From Acidisarcina polymorpha (GTDB lineage: Bacteria > Acidobacteriota > Terriglobia > Terriglobales > Acidobacteriaceae), in the NCBI RefSeq assembly GCF_003330725.1, contig NZ_CP030840.1, positions 1,364,001 through 1,428,000 of the forward strand: a stretch of DNA of 64,000 nt. Reading direction: 5' to 3'. Shown piece by piece: positions 17,122-25,424 of this stretch. The translations under genes were made by a program, and so were the position numbers. Numbering within the stretch: position 1 is the stretch's first letter; each line of letters starts with the position of its first letter. The notes below the pieces were generated by a model that had not been told where the DNA came from, ran no database searches, and was given only the letters and a program-made list of their open reading frames with translations.

Positions 17122-17426
17122 CTTCTAACGCTCCTGGGAACTACTTGTATCAAAGCCGCGTCCGCGGTACGACTAGATCGAAAATTCTGGGTTCGGAGAA
17201 CGAACGCCGATACGCGTTCGCCACGGTGAGTTGATTGCTGGATTATAAGAACCACCGGTGTATGTGACAAGCCAAGCTTTGAATCACGTGCTTCTAACAA
17301 TATCGGTGAGATGAAGAATTCTGGCAACGGGTCAAGTTGCTTCGACGAGTTATTTCCTGATTTGACAGCGGCCGCGCTGAACGGCGCCGCATCAGGAAAG
17401 CGAATCTTACTATAGAGGAGTGACCG
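17122..17426. other. Divergent intergenic region, TPR protein / SDR
   Basis: A 305-nt spacer that must hold both promoters. A TTGACA at 17362-17367 has no -10 at proper distance (the nearest TACTAT, 17408-17413, is 40 nt away), so no promoter is called. GAGGAG 7 nt before the SDR ATG is a good ribosome-binding site. Confidence 0.4.
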
Positions 17427-18152
17427 ATGAAGGATACAGGTGTCAAAGGGCTGGACGGACAAATAGCCGTAGTCACCGGGGCAGCGCGAGGGATTGGCCG
17501 GGCAGTCGCGATCCGTTTGGCGGCGATGGGCGCCACCGTAGCGCTCGTGGCCAGAGACCAGGGACAGCTCGAGGCGCTGGCTAAAGAAATTCAGTCAGAT
17601 GGTGGGCAGGCAGTGGTGGCGACCTGTGATCTCTTGAACCCGGCACTGATTGTCCAACTCGGCAAGCGCATTCGCGCCGACTATGGACGTTGCGACATTC
17701 TGGTAAACAACGCCGGCGTCGGCAACCTTGGTCAGCCTTTATGGGAGATGCCGCTCGAGGAATGGGAATTGCTGATGGCGACGAATCTACGGGCCCCCTA
17801 CCTGATGATCCAAGCGTTCGCGCCGCTGATGGTCGAGGCGAAGCGCGGCCACATCGTGAACATCTCCTCGCTGGCGGGCAAGAACCCTTTGCCCAATGGA
17901 GCAGCCTATGCGGCGTCCAAATGGGGGCTCAATGGACTGACTTACTCAGTTGCTGAAGAGCTTCGGTCCCATGGAGTCAGAGTCTCGGTAGTAGCACCCG
18001 GGTCGGTCAATACTCACTTCAGCGGCGGCAGCGGCAAAGATCCTGCCAAAGCGCTGCAGCCTGACGATATCGCCCAGGTCGTGGCTCTGCTGGTAACCCA
18101 GGCGCCGCAGAGTTTTATCAGTGAAGTGCTTGTGCGTCCAACCCAGAAGTAA
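17427..18152 (+). CDS. Classical SDR-family oxidoreductase
   Basis: A 241-aa short-chain dehydrogenase. Cofactor motif TGAARGIG (about 17-24), NNAG (about 89-92), active-site Ser in NISSLAG, YxxxK in AAYAASKWG, and a C-terminal PGSVNTHF. The residues after the second strand (VARDQGQL, with Arg) suggest NADP(H) preference. It resembles 3-oxoacyl-ACP reductase-like SDRs of about 240 aa, but no fatty-acid genes are adjacent, so the substrate is open. GAGGAG 7 nt upstream supports the ATG. Confidence 0.9.
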   Translation: MKDTGVKGLDGQIAVVTGAARGIGRAVAIRLAAMGATVALVARDQGQLEALAKEIQSDGGQAVVATCDLLNPALIVQLGKRIRADYGRCDILVNNAGVGNLGQPLWEMPLEEWELLMATNLRAPYLMIQAFAPLMVEAKRGHIVNISSLAGKNPLPNGAAYAASKWGLNGLTYSVAEELRSHGVRVSVVAPGSVNTHFSGGSGKDPAKALQPDDIAQVVALLVTQAPQSFISEVLVRPTQK

Positions 18153-18486
18153 TCTGGAGCAAAGATTCACCGGCTGCGGCGAGGTGGCTCCAAAGTGCCA
18201 GAAAGATCCAGGCCAAAAGATAACGGAACTGTCTGCCTGATCAGAGTGGACGATAGGCGGAGTAGCATAAGCGACAGAGCCCCTTCTTGATCGTTTCCCT
18301 AATTTCTGGCCGGCATCTTGAGTGGTACCCGAATATGTTGCGGTGGGGACACCTTATCCACAAGATGTGGGGTCCCCTATGTTGACCTCGCTTATAGCGG
18401 GGGATAGCATTTTCTTAGGCCATCCTGAGTAATTCTGCATACCTGAAGATCGGCCTGATCTTTACCTGGAAGATGGGTTATCGACA
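18153..18486. other. Intergenic region upstream of smc with nested palindrome
   Basis: A 334-nt spacer. It contains a nested inverted repeat (GGGGAC 18345-18350 with GTCCCC 18372-18377, enclosing CCACA/TGTGG at 18358-18370), followed closely by the smc promoter candidate at 18382-18410. No ORF was supported. Confidence 0.5.
18382..18410 (+). promoter_or_regulatory. Candidate promoter for smc
   Basis: TTGACC (18382-18387) and TAGCAT (18405-18410) with an ideal 17-nt spacer, 76 nt before the smc ATG. The -35 is 5/6 and the -10 is 4/6. It sits directly downstream of the nested palindrome at 18345-18377, which could be an operator or simply a hairpin. Confidence 0.45.
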
Positions 18487-21400
18487 ATGCTGAAGCTGAA
18501 GAAGATCCAGATCCTGGGGTTCAAGTCCTTCTGTGATCGCACCGAAGTGCAGGTTCCCGGTCATGGGATTGCGGTTGTCGTCGGTCCCAACGGCTGCGGC
18601 AAATCGAACATCCTCGATGGCGTGAGCTGGGTGCTTGGCGAGCAGAGCGCCAAGACGCTGCGCGGCGGCAAGATGGAGGACGTCATCTTCGCTGGAACCC
18701 GCGACCGGAAGCCGCTGGGCATGGCGGAGGTCTCGCTGACCTTGATCGATCCGGAAGCGTATGAAGGCGGCCCGCTGCTGGAGACCGCAGTTGAAATCGA
18801 GAACGAACTTGCTGACTGGAACGAGGAAGAAGTTCGCGCGGAAAAAGCTGCGGAAGTAGAAGAGATCATCGCTGAAGCACAACCCGGCCAGGTGATTGAA
18901 GAGGAGCTTTCGGCTGGCCCGGCTACCCCGCCAAACAGCCCCCAAGTCACCCCCGATACTGCAGAGGCCCTACGGAACTCGAATGCAGTGGTCCTGAAGA
19001 TTCGGCGGCGTAAATTTCAGAGCACCCCTCAGCGCGGCGAGATCGTCATCACCCGGCGTCTGTTCCGCACCGGCGATAGCGAATATCTGCTGAATGGAAA
19101 GCTTTGCCGGCTGCGTGACATTCAGGATATCTTCATGGGCACTGGTCTAGGCCCTGAATCGTACGCCATCATCGGACAGGAACGGATCGGACAACTTCTC
19201 AGCTCAAAGCCGCATGACCGTCGCGCCATCATTGAGGAGGCGGCCGGGATCACCCGCTTCAAAACCAAAAAGCGGCTGGCCGAGCTTCGGCTGGAACAAT
19301 CCAAGCAAAACCTGGCCCGGGTAAACGACATCTTCGAGGAGGTCGCCAAGCAGGTGACCTCGTTGAAGCGTCAGGCCGTCAAGGCCGAGCGCTATGGAGC
19401 GTTGCGCGATGAGTTGCGTACCCGTCTGCGGGTAGTCTTGGCCAGCAAGCTGGCGGAAATGGATGCTGAGCAGGCTGCGCTAGCTGGCGAAATCGCTTCC
19501 CTGACCTCTGAAATTGAGAATCAAAGTGCTCAAGCTGAATCCCTGCAAGGGGAGTATTCCACCGGCACCGCTCGCGGCTATGCACTCGATGTCAGCGCCA
19601 AAGAGGCCGCTGCCAAGGCCAGCCAGGCGGCGGTTGAGCTGGAGCGGGCCGCTACCCGGCAGCATTCGAATGAGGAGCGAGTTGCGGAGCTCGAGGCACG
19701 CGCTAAAGCCGGAAGTGCGGAGCTAGAGCAGGGAAAACAACATCTAGAGGGTTTGACTGCCGAGCGCGAAGGTCAACGCGTTTTCCTTGAAACCGCCGCC
19801 GCCGAGGCCGCCGGCTTTCGCCAGCAGGCGCAGCAGAAGCAGCAGCAAGTGCGCGACACGGCCCAAGCGGTCTCCGTCGCGGAGCAAAAACTTGAGGCCG
19901 GGCGCCGACAGGCAATGCAACTGCTGCAGCAAGTATCACAGACACGCAACCAAACTACACAGGCGGAAGAATCCCTCGCCGCCCTCGAACGCGAGGCTTC
20001 TCGGCTCGCGACCGAGATGACGGCGGCCCGTCGCGATCTCGATGCTTTGGGTGCGGAGCGCGGGCAGTTGTCGATCAACTTTCAGTCAGTGACGGAAACG
20101 CTCGGGCGGCTAGAAGAAGAGATTGCGCAGCTTCGCGTGGAGATCGCCACAAAGCGCACGGAAGAATCCGAGACCAAGCGGCGCGGCGACCAGCTCCGCG
20201 CTGAACATGCGACATTGACCGGTCGCAGGAACTCCCTGCAATCGCTCATTCGCGATCACAGCTATTCCACCGAGACGGTGAAGAAGCTGCTACGGCAGAA
20301 CTCGCTCGGTGGCGCATTAGCGCCGGCCGGCACGCTGGCGGATTTTCTTGAAGTGAATGGCCAATATGAAAATGTGGTCGATGAATTCCTGCGCGATGAG
20401 TTGAACTATGTCGTCGTAAAGAGCTGGGAATCTGCGGATGAAGGCATGCGCCTGCTGAAGCATGATGTTGATGGCCGCGCGACCTTCCTGGTGCATCCCG
20501 ATGATTCGCAGGCCAAGTTCTCTTTTGCGGCCGGCGCGGCAATCGGCAGCTACGAGGCGCGGTCCGGAGTGGTGCGGCTTAAGGATTGCATCCGGGTGTT
20601 AGATGGGTTCGGTTCCTCTCTCGAAGTAATCCTTCCGAAACTGCGAGAAGGCTATGTAACTCCCGATGCAGAGACCGCTCGGACGCTAGCGTTGGAAAAT
20701 CCGCACGCGTTCTTTCTCGCGCCATCCGGCGAGTGCTTTCACAATGTGACCGTGACCGGAGGCAAACCGAGGGTCGAAGGGCCACTCGCGCTCAAGCGCG
20801 AACTTCGCGATGCACAGAAGAAGCTGGAGAAGGTTGAGGCGGAACTCAGTCAAACGGATATTGCCGTCGCTTCACTCGCGAAGACGATCGCCGAACTGGT
20901 AAGGATATCGGAGGCGAAGCTCGAAGAGCGTCGCGACGCCGAGCGCGAAAGCGCCAACCATACAGCGGCGCTTCGGCAGATGGATGCGGAAGTAAAACGC
21001 CTGGAAGGCCGTGCCCAACAATGGACGATCGAGAACGAACGCAATAAGGATGCTCGCCGGGCGAAGGACGAGTTCATTGCCCGCAAGCGCGAAGAGGCTA
21101 TGCAACTTGACGCTCAGCACCAGCAGGCAGAGGCTTCCCTGCTCGCGCTGCAGCAGTCGGTCGAAGAGCTGCGCCGGGCCCGGGAAACAGCACAAAATGA
21201 GGCATCGGCAGTATCGGCAGAGTTGGCCGGACTGGAAGAACGGCGGCGCGGAGCAGAGGCTGCGTTCGCTCGCATCGACCGCATGTATGGCGACCTCGGG
21301 CGGCGGGTACTCCAACTGGAGCAGCAGTTAAATGCGGCGAACGAAGAGCGCGAACAGCGTCTTCGCGAAAATGAGCAGCTTGCGATCACTCGGCAGCAGG

Positions 21401-22434
21401 TTGCGGCTGTTCGGGAGCAGGCCACCGCAGAGGCGGCGGGTTGGACGGAAGAGGCCAAAACTCTACGAATATCCCTGGCCGCAATAGAGCAGGCGTTAAA
21501 GGCCGCGCGGGATCATACCGACACATTGCGAGAGACGAAGAGCCTTCGCACTGCTAAGGCCGCAAAGCTGGCTGCGGACTTGAATCACATCGAGGAATCC
21601 TGCATCAACGACCTCGGAGCAGAGGCGGCTGTGCTGCGCGAAGACCGCGAGATGATCCGAATCGATGCCGAGTCTCTCGTCTCGGAAGAGGACGCCTGCC
21701 GTGGGCTCAAGCAAAAACTCGAGTCTATGGGGCCGGTCAATATGATGGCTCTCGAAGAATATCAGGAAGCATCCCAACGACATGAGTTCCTGGAGACACA
21801 GCGTAAGGACTTACTAGAATCCATCGAGAACACTCAATCCACGATCAAAGAAATCGATCAGATTTCACGGACGAAATTCGAGGAAGCCTTCGGCAAGATC
21901 AATGAGAATTTCAGCGTCACTTTTGCGCGGCTCTTCGGTGGCGGCCAAGCATTCATGAAGTTGACTGATGAAGAAAACTCGATCGACAGCGGCATCGATA
22001 TCGTTGCTCAGCCTCCAGGGAAGAAGCTGCAGAACGTGCTCCTGCTCTCCGGAGGAGAGAAGGCGCTGACTGCCTTGTCGCTGCTGATAGGAATTTTTCA
22101 CTACCAGCCTAGCCCCTTTTGTGTGCTGGACGAGGTAGATGCGCCGCTCGATGAAACCAATGTGGGCCGGCTTGCGGAGATGATCAAAGGCATGGCTGCA
22201 ACCACGCAGTTTGTGATCGTGACTCACTCCAAACGGATGATGCAGGCCGGCGATATGATCTACGGCGTCACTATGCAGGAACCTGGCGTGTCAAAGATCG
22301 TCTCTGTTCGATTGGGCGGCAATGATCGCGGAGGCGGCGATAAAGACGACCGGCGTGGACGGAGTGAAGCAGGAACGGCGGAACGTTCGCGCAATATTAA
22401 TGCGGCCCCAGCTCCCCAGCTCGCAACCGCATAG
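18487..22434 (+). CDS. smc: Chromosome partition protein SMC
   Basis: A 1315-aa SMC ATPase. Walker A GPNGCGKSNILDG lies near residue 35, and the ABC signature LLSGGEKALTALSLL and Walker B FCVLDEVDAPLDE are in the C-terminal head. Two long Ala/Glu/Arg/Gln-rich coiled coils flank a hinge (about 590-720, from SLGGALAPAGTLADFL). It forms the arms of condensin with ScpA/ScpB to organise and segregate the chromosome; those genes are not in the window. It is longer than the usual 1150-1200 aa: an insert of roughly 70 residues (about 95-170, with an acidic Glu-rich first part and a Pro-rich end) splits the N-terminal head between VSLTLIDPEAY and GEIVITRRLF. The short C-terminal tail is Arg/Gly-rich. 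Confidence 0.96.
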   Translation: MLKLKKIQILGFKSFCDRTEVQVPGHGIAVVVGPNGCGKSNILDGVSWVLGEQSAKTLRGGKMEDVIFAGTRDRKPLGMAEVSLTLIDPEAYEGGPLLETAVEIENELADWNEEEVRAEKAAEVEEIIAEAQPGQVIEEELSAGPATPPNSPQVTPDTAEALRNSNAVVLKIRRRKFQSTPQRGEIVITRRLFRTGDSEYLLNGKLCRLRDIQDIFMGTGLGPESYAIIGQERIGQLLSSKPHDRRAIIEEAAGITRFKTKKRLAELRLEQSKQNLARVNDIFEEVAKQVTSLKRQAVKAERYGALRDELRTRLRVVLASKLAEMDAEQAALAGEIASLTSEIENQSAQAESLQGEYSTGTARGYALDVSAKEAAAKASQAAVELERAATRQHSNEERVAELEARAKAGSAELEQGKQHLEGLTAEREGQRVFLETAAAEAAGFRQQAQQKQQQVRDTAQAVSVAEQKLEAGRRQAMQLLQQVSQTRNQTTQAEESLAALEREASRLATEMTAARRDLDALGAERGQLSINFQSVTETLGRLEEEIAQLRVEIATKRTEESETKRRGDQLRAEHATLTGRRNSLQSLIRDHSYSTETVKKLLRQNSLGGALAPAGTLADFLEVNGQYENVVDEFLRDELNYVVVKSWESADEGMRLLKHDVDGRATFLVHPDDSQAKFSFAAGAAIGSYEARSGVVRLKDCIRVLDGFGSSLEVILPKLREGYVTPDAETARTLALENPHAFFLAPSGECFHNVTVTGGKPRVEGPLALKRELRDAQKKLEKVEAELSQTDIAVASLAKTIAELVRISEAKLEERRDAERESANHTAALRQMDAEVKRLEGRAQQWTIENERNKDARRAKDEFIARKREEAMQLDAQHQQAEASLLALQQSVEELRRARETAQNEASAVSAELAGLEERRRGAEAAFARIDRMYGDLGRRVLQLEQQLNAANEEREQRLRENEQLAITRQQVAAVREQATAEAAGWTEEAKTLRISLAAIEQALKAARDHTDTLRETKSLRTAKAAKLAADLNHIEESCINDLGAEAAVLREDREMIRIDAESLVSEEDACRGLKQKLESMGPVNMMALEEYQEASQRHEFLETQRKDLLESIENTQSTIKEIDQISRTKFEEAFGKINENFSVTFARLFGGGQAFMKLTDEENSIDSGIDIVAQPPGKKLQNVLLLSGGEKALTALSLLIGIFHYQPSPFCVLDEVDAPLDETNVGRLAEMIKGMAATTQFVIVTHSKRMMQAGDMIYGVTMQEPGVSKIVSVRLGGNDRGGGDKDDRRGRSEAGTAERSRNINAAPAPQLATA

Positions 22435-22607
22435 AGCGGACACTTGATCTCATCGAGCGGAAGGAATCGGCCTCCCGCTTGACATCTTGGAGCGCCCCGT
22501 GACTGGAGGCTCCGGGGCCGCGTATTCATGGGATTTTTACTGCGTTGACAAAGTCCGCCCCTCACCGGACAATCGAATCTTCAGTCGATCCCCGAAAGGC
22601 CTCACCC

Positions 22608-23501
22608 TTGACAGCACTCCTTCAGACCGAACTGGCAGACTTGCATTTGTACGCGCGCGGAAAGGTGCGCGATCTCTATGCGGCAGGCGAGTTTCTGCTG
22701 ATGGTTGCGACCGACCGAATCTCCGCTTTCGATCATGTGCTTGGCAGCGGCATTCCCGGTAAGGGCAAGGTGTTGACGCAGTTGTCGCTGTTCTGGTTTG
22801 ACTTTCTTGCGGATATCGTTCCGAACCACTTGATCTCCGCCAATGTCGATGACTATCCGCCGGACATAGCTGCTCACGCTGACGAGCTGCGCGGCCGATC
22901 GATGCTGGTGGCGAAGGCGCAGATGTTCCCAGTTGAATGTGTGGTTCGAGGATACCTCTCGGGGTCCGGTTGGAAAGACTATCTGGCGACAGGCAAGGTT
23001 TGTGGCATTACTCTGCCGGCCGGTTTGCGAGAGTCGGAGAAACTTCTCGAGCCGCTCTTCACCCCCGCAACCAAAAGCATGGACGGCGAGCATGACGTTA
23101 ACATTTCTTTTGACGAAATGGCCTCCCGGATCGGGCATCAGTCGGCGGAAACGCTGCGACGCTTGAGCCTGGCGATTTATATCAAAGCTGCAGATTATGC
23201 CGAGAGCCGGGGATTGCTGCTGGCCGATACTAAATTCGAATTCGGGCGCACGGCTAAAGGCATTGTGCTGGCGGACGAAGCGCTCACTCCCGACTCTTCG
23301 CGCTATTGGCCCCGAGCGAGCTTTCAGCCGGGCGGTCCGCAGGCGTCCTTTGACAAACAATTTGTACGCGATTACTTGGAATCCATTCACTGGAACAAAA
23401 AAGCTCCGGCGCCAACTTTGCCGGAGGATGTGGTTCAGCGTACTCAGGATAAATACCTTGAGGCGTACCGCTTGCTTACGGGCATGACGCTGCAGACTTG
23501 A
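22608..23501 (+). CDS. purC: SAICAR synthetase (phosphoribosylaminoimidazole-succinocarboxamide synthase)
   Basis: A 297-aa PurC that joins CAIR and aspartate with ATP in purine biosynthesis. Recognisable blocks: LYARGKVRDLY (ATP loop), ATDRISAFDHVL, PVECVVRGYLSGSGWKDY, HDVNISFDEM and ADTKFEFG, with SRYWP near the end. Length matches the longer (yeast/acidobacterial-like) class. The start is a TTG at 22608 preceded by GAAAGG 8 nt upstream; the more upstream TTG at 22545 has no ribosome-binding site and would add 21 nonconserved residues. No other pur genes are adjacent. Confidence 0.93.
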   Translation: MTALLQTELADLHLYARGKVRDLYAAGEFLLMVATDRISAFDHVLGSGIPGKGKVLTQLSLFWFDFLADIVPNHLISANVDDYPPDIAAHADELRGRSMLVAKAQMFPVECVVRGYLSGSGWKDYLATGKVCGITLPAGLRESEKLLEPLFTPATKSMDGEHDVNISFDEMASRIGHQSAETLRRLSLAIYIKAADYAESRGLLLADTKFEFGRTAKGIVLADEALTPDSSRYWPRASFQPGGPQASFDKQFVRDYLESIHWNKKAPAPTLPEDVVQRTQDKYLEAYRLLTGMTLQT

Positions 23502-23546
23502 GACGTCGCATTTCTTGGGCTTATGGTCCGGATTGAAAGGTTTTGA

Positions 23547-24113
23547 ATGGCTCCGATCGATTGGGTGATCGCCGCAATTCTCGTGCTGTCGACAATCAGC
23601 GCAGCTAAGAACGGCTTCTTTATCGAGGCGTTCTCGCTCGGCGGCGTCATCCTTGGCTTACTAATTGCAAGCTGGAACTTTCAGAAGCTGATGCCCTGGA
23701 TCATGCATACGATCCACACTCCGCAAATCGCTGAGGCCATCGCCTTTCTGGCCATCGCGTTCGCGATCATGATCCTCGCAGGACTGCTCGGGCGCGCCCT
23801 GCACTGGTCGGCCCGGTCGATCGGACTGGGATGGCTGGACCGCCTCATTGGAGCAGTTTTTGGGTTCTTAAAGGGATGTGTGGTGGTGACCCTGGGGGTG
23901 ATGGCATTGGCTGCTTTTTTCCCGCGCAACGGGTGGCTCGACCATTCCCAACTGGCGCCGTATTTTCTAACCGCAGCTCATTCGACCACCGCAATTACTC
24001 CGGTTGAGCTGGGCGAAAGGATTCGCGATGGAGTTAGGATCATCCGGGATGTACAGCCGGATTGGCTGAAGCCGCATGCTGAAGCTTGTGCACAGGTCGC
24101 CGCTTTCGGCTAA
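23547..24113 (+). CDS. cvpA: CvpA-family membrane protein
   Basis: A 188-aa inner-membrane protein with four hydrophobic segments (about 5-25, 30-50, 60-85, 100-125). The family pattern is visible in DWVIAAILVLSTISAAKNGFFIEAFSLGG at the N-terminus (quoted in part) and GWLDRLIGAVFGFLKG before the last segment. CvpA proteins are linked to envelope stress and colicin V release. The C-terminal about 60 residues are soluble. It lies 45 nt after purC, echoing the purine/cvpA linkage known from other bacteria. Confidence 0.85.
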   Translation: MAPIDWVIAAILVLSTISAAKNGFFIEAFSLGGVILGLLIASWNFQKLMPWIMHTIHTPQIAEAIAFLAIAFAIMILAGLLGRALHWSARSIGLGWLDRLIGAVFGFLKGCVVVTLGVMALAAFFPRNGWLDHSQLAPYFLTAAHSTTAITPVELGERIRDGVRIIRDVQPDWLKPHAEACAQVAAFG

Positions 24114-24191
24114 GAGATTGGGCTGAAGGTCGCCGTTTGTTCAACAGTTTGAAAGAAAGAGACCGGGCAAAGTACCGGCAGCGAGGTTTCC

Positions 24192-24473
24192 TTGAAGCGA
24201 GAGCTGGACAGTCTAGTGGCCCACATGCACGCGAGCGGCATCACCTATGCCGAGGGTGTGCGCGAATTCAAGAAACGCTTCATCCTGGAAGTGTTGGCAC
24301 GCCATCGCGGCAACCAATGCAAGGCCGCGCGCGAATTGGGCATGCATCGCAATACTCTCAGCCGGACGATTGCCGAGCTGGACCTGAATCCCGCCCAGAT
24401 ACGGAGCGGGTTGAAGCGGCCGCCGCGGAGCGCTCGTCCCGCTCTGGAACTTCGCCAGACGGTCAGTTCCTAA
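24192..24473 (+). CDS. Fis-type helix-turn-helix protein
   Basis: A 93-aa protein. Residues about 20-70 match the Fis C-terminal DNA-binding domain: FKKRFILEVLARHRGNQCKA and AARELGMHRNTLSRTIAEL, i.e. helix-turn-helix with the usual hydrophobic spacing. No N-terminal AAA or receiver domain, so it is a small stand-alone nucleoid-type or local regulator. The start is TTG at 24192 with GAGG 5 nt upstream. The C-terminal tail is Arg/Pro-rich. It lies between cvpA (78 nt) and the HAD gene (186 nt). Confidence 0.82.
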   Translation: MKRELDSLVAHMHASGITYAEGVREFKKRFILEVLARHRGNQCKAARELGMHRNTLSRTIAELDLNPAQIRSGLKRPPRSARPALELRQTVSS

Positions 24474-24659
24474 CCGCACAGAGTGGGATCATCTGCACGC
24501 CAAGAAGCAGATGGCGACGTGACGATTTCCCGCAAGGCCCGCCCCGGCCGAACTTAGAGTGCACCTGCAACCTGAGAACTGCTCTAGAATTGAGTAAGGA
24601 ACCCTGCTGGGCTAGGCCACGCCAGAATTGTGTCCCGATCCTGGAAAGGACGAATCGAT

Positions 24660-25424
24660 TTGACCACTATTGCGACCGGCGCTGAAATACCCAGTCAGCC
24701 AAGTTCCGCCCAGTCTCAGGTCTACATTCGGCAAGGATTTGTCTGGGATGCGGAGCCGGCTTATCTCTTCGATATCGACGGCACTCTGTTGCGCAGCCAG
24801 GACGGCGTTCATTACGCTTCCTTCTTCTCGAGCGTCAAAAGCGTGATGGGACGTGACCTCGTTCTCGATCAAGTGGTATTACACGGCAATACCGATCCTG
24901 GAATCTTGCGCGACGCCTTCCGGGCCGCGAGATTGGAAGACTCGGAATGGCATCCGGTGCTCGAAGACATTCTCGATGCAATGCGAACAGATGTCATGGC
25001 TCGGCGCGAGGCGATGAAGGTCCAAGTAATGCCTGGGGTGGCGGCTACCCTCGATTATCTGCAGTCGAAAGGCGCGGCCTTGGGCGTCGCCACAGGTAAT
25101 CTCGAATCGATCGGCTGGCTGAAGATTGAGACGGCCGGCTTGCGGCACTGGTTCACCTTTGGCGGATTCAGCGACCGGTTTGTGGATCGAGCCGAGATGA
25201 TCTGCGAAGCCGCCTTGACCGCGCGCGCGATTGTTGGCCCAGATGCGTCTGTGTGCGTAGTAGGTGACACGCCGTTTGATATATCGGCGGCCAAGTCGAA
25301 TTCCCTGCCGGTCATTGCGGTTGCGACCGGACGCTATTCTTTTGACGACTTGATGACCTCTGAGCCGGACGTATGCGCGACCACTCTCGACGCACTGCTG
25401 CAAAGAACTCGACTGGAGTCATGA
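24660..25424 (+). CDS. HAD-superfamily phosphatase
   Basis: A 254-aa HAD hydrolase. Motif I is FDIDGTLLR (nucleophile Asp and acid Asp), motif II is GVATGN with Thr, and motif III/IV is VCVVGDTPFDISAAKS. The cap is helical (C1 type). It probably dephosphorylates a small phosphate ester; relatives are phosphoglycolate phosphatase-like. The start TTG at 24660 is chosen because AAAGGA lies 9 nt upstream; a GTG 30 nt earlier lacks a site. Its stop overlaps the ATG of the secretin gene (ATGA at 25421-25424), so the two are translationally coupled. Confidence 0.88.
   Translation: MTTIATGAEIPSQPSSAQSQVYIRQGFVWDAEPAYLFDIDGTLLRSQDGVHYASFFSSVKSVMGRDLVLDQVVLHGNTDPGILRDAFRAARLEDSEWHPVLEDILDAMRTDVMARREAMKVQVMPGVAATLDYLQSKGAALGVATGNLESIGWLKIETAGLRHWFTFGGFSDRFVDRAEMICEAALTARAIVGPDASVCVVGDTPFDISAAKSNSLPVIAVATGRYSFDDLMTSEPDVCATTLDALLQRTRLES

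Noticed and set aside
17362-17413. TTGACA ... TACTAT as a promoter for the SDR gene
   Set aside because: The spacing is 40 nt, far from the 16-19 nt needed.
22602-23390. Minus-strand 262-codon frame
   Set aside because: Antisense to purC, with no family similarity.
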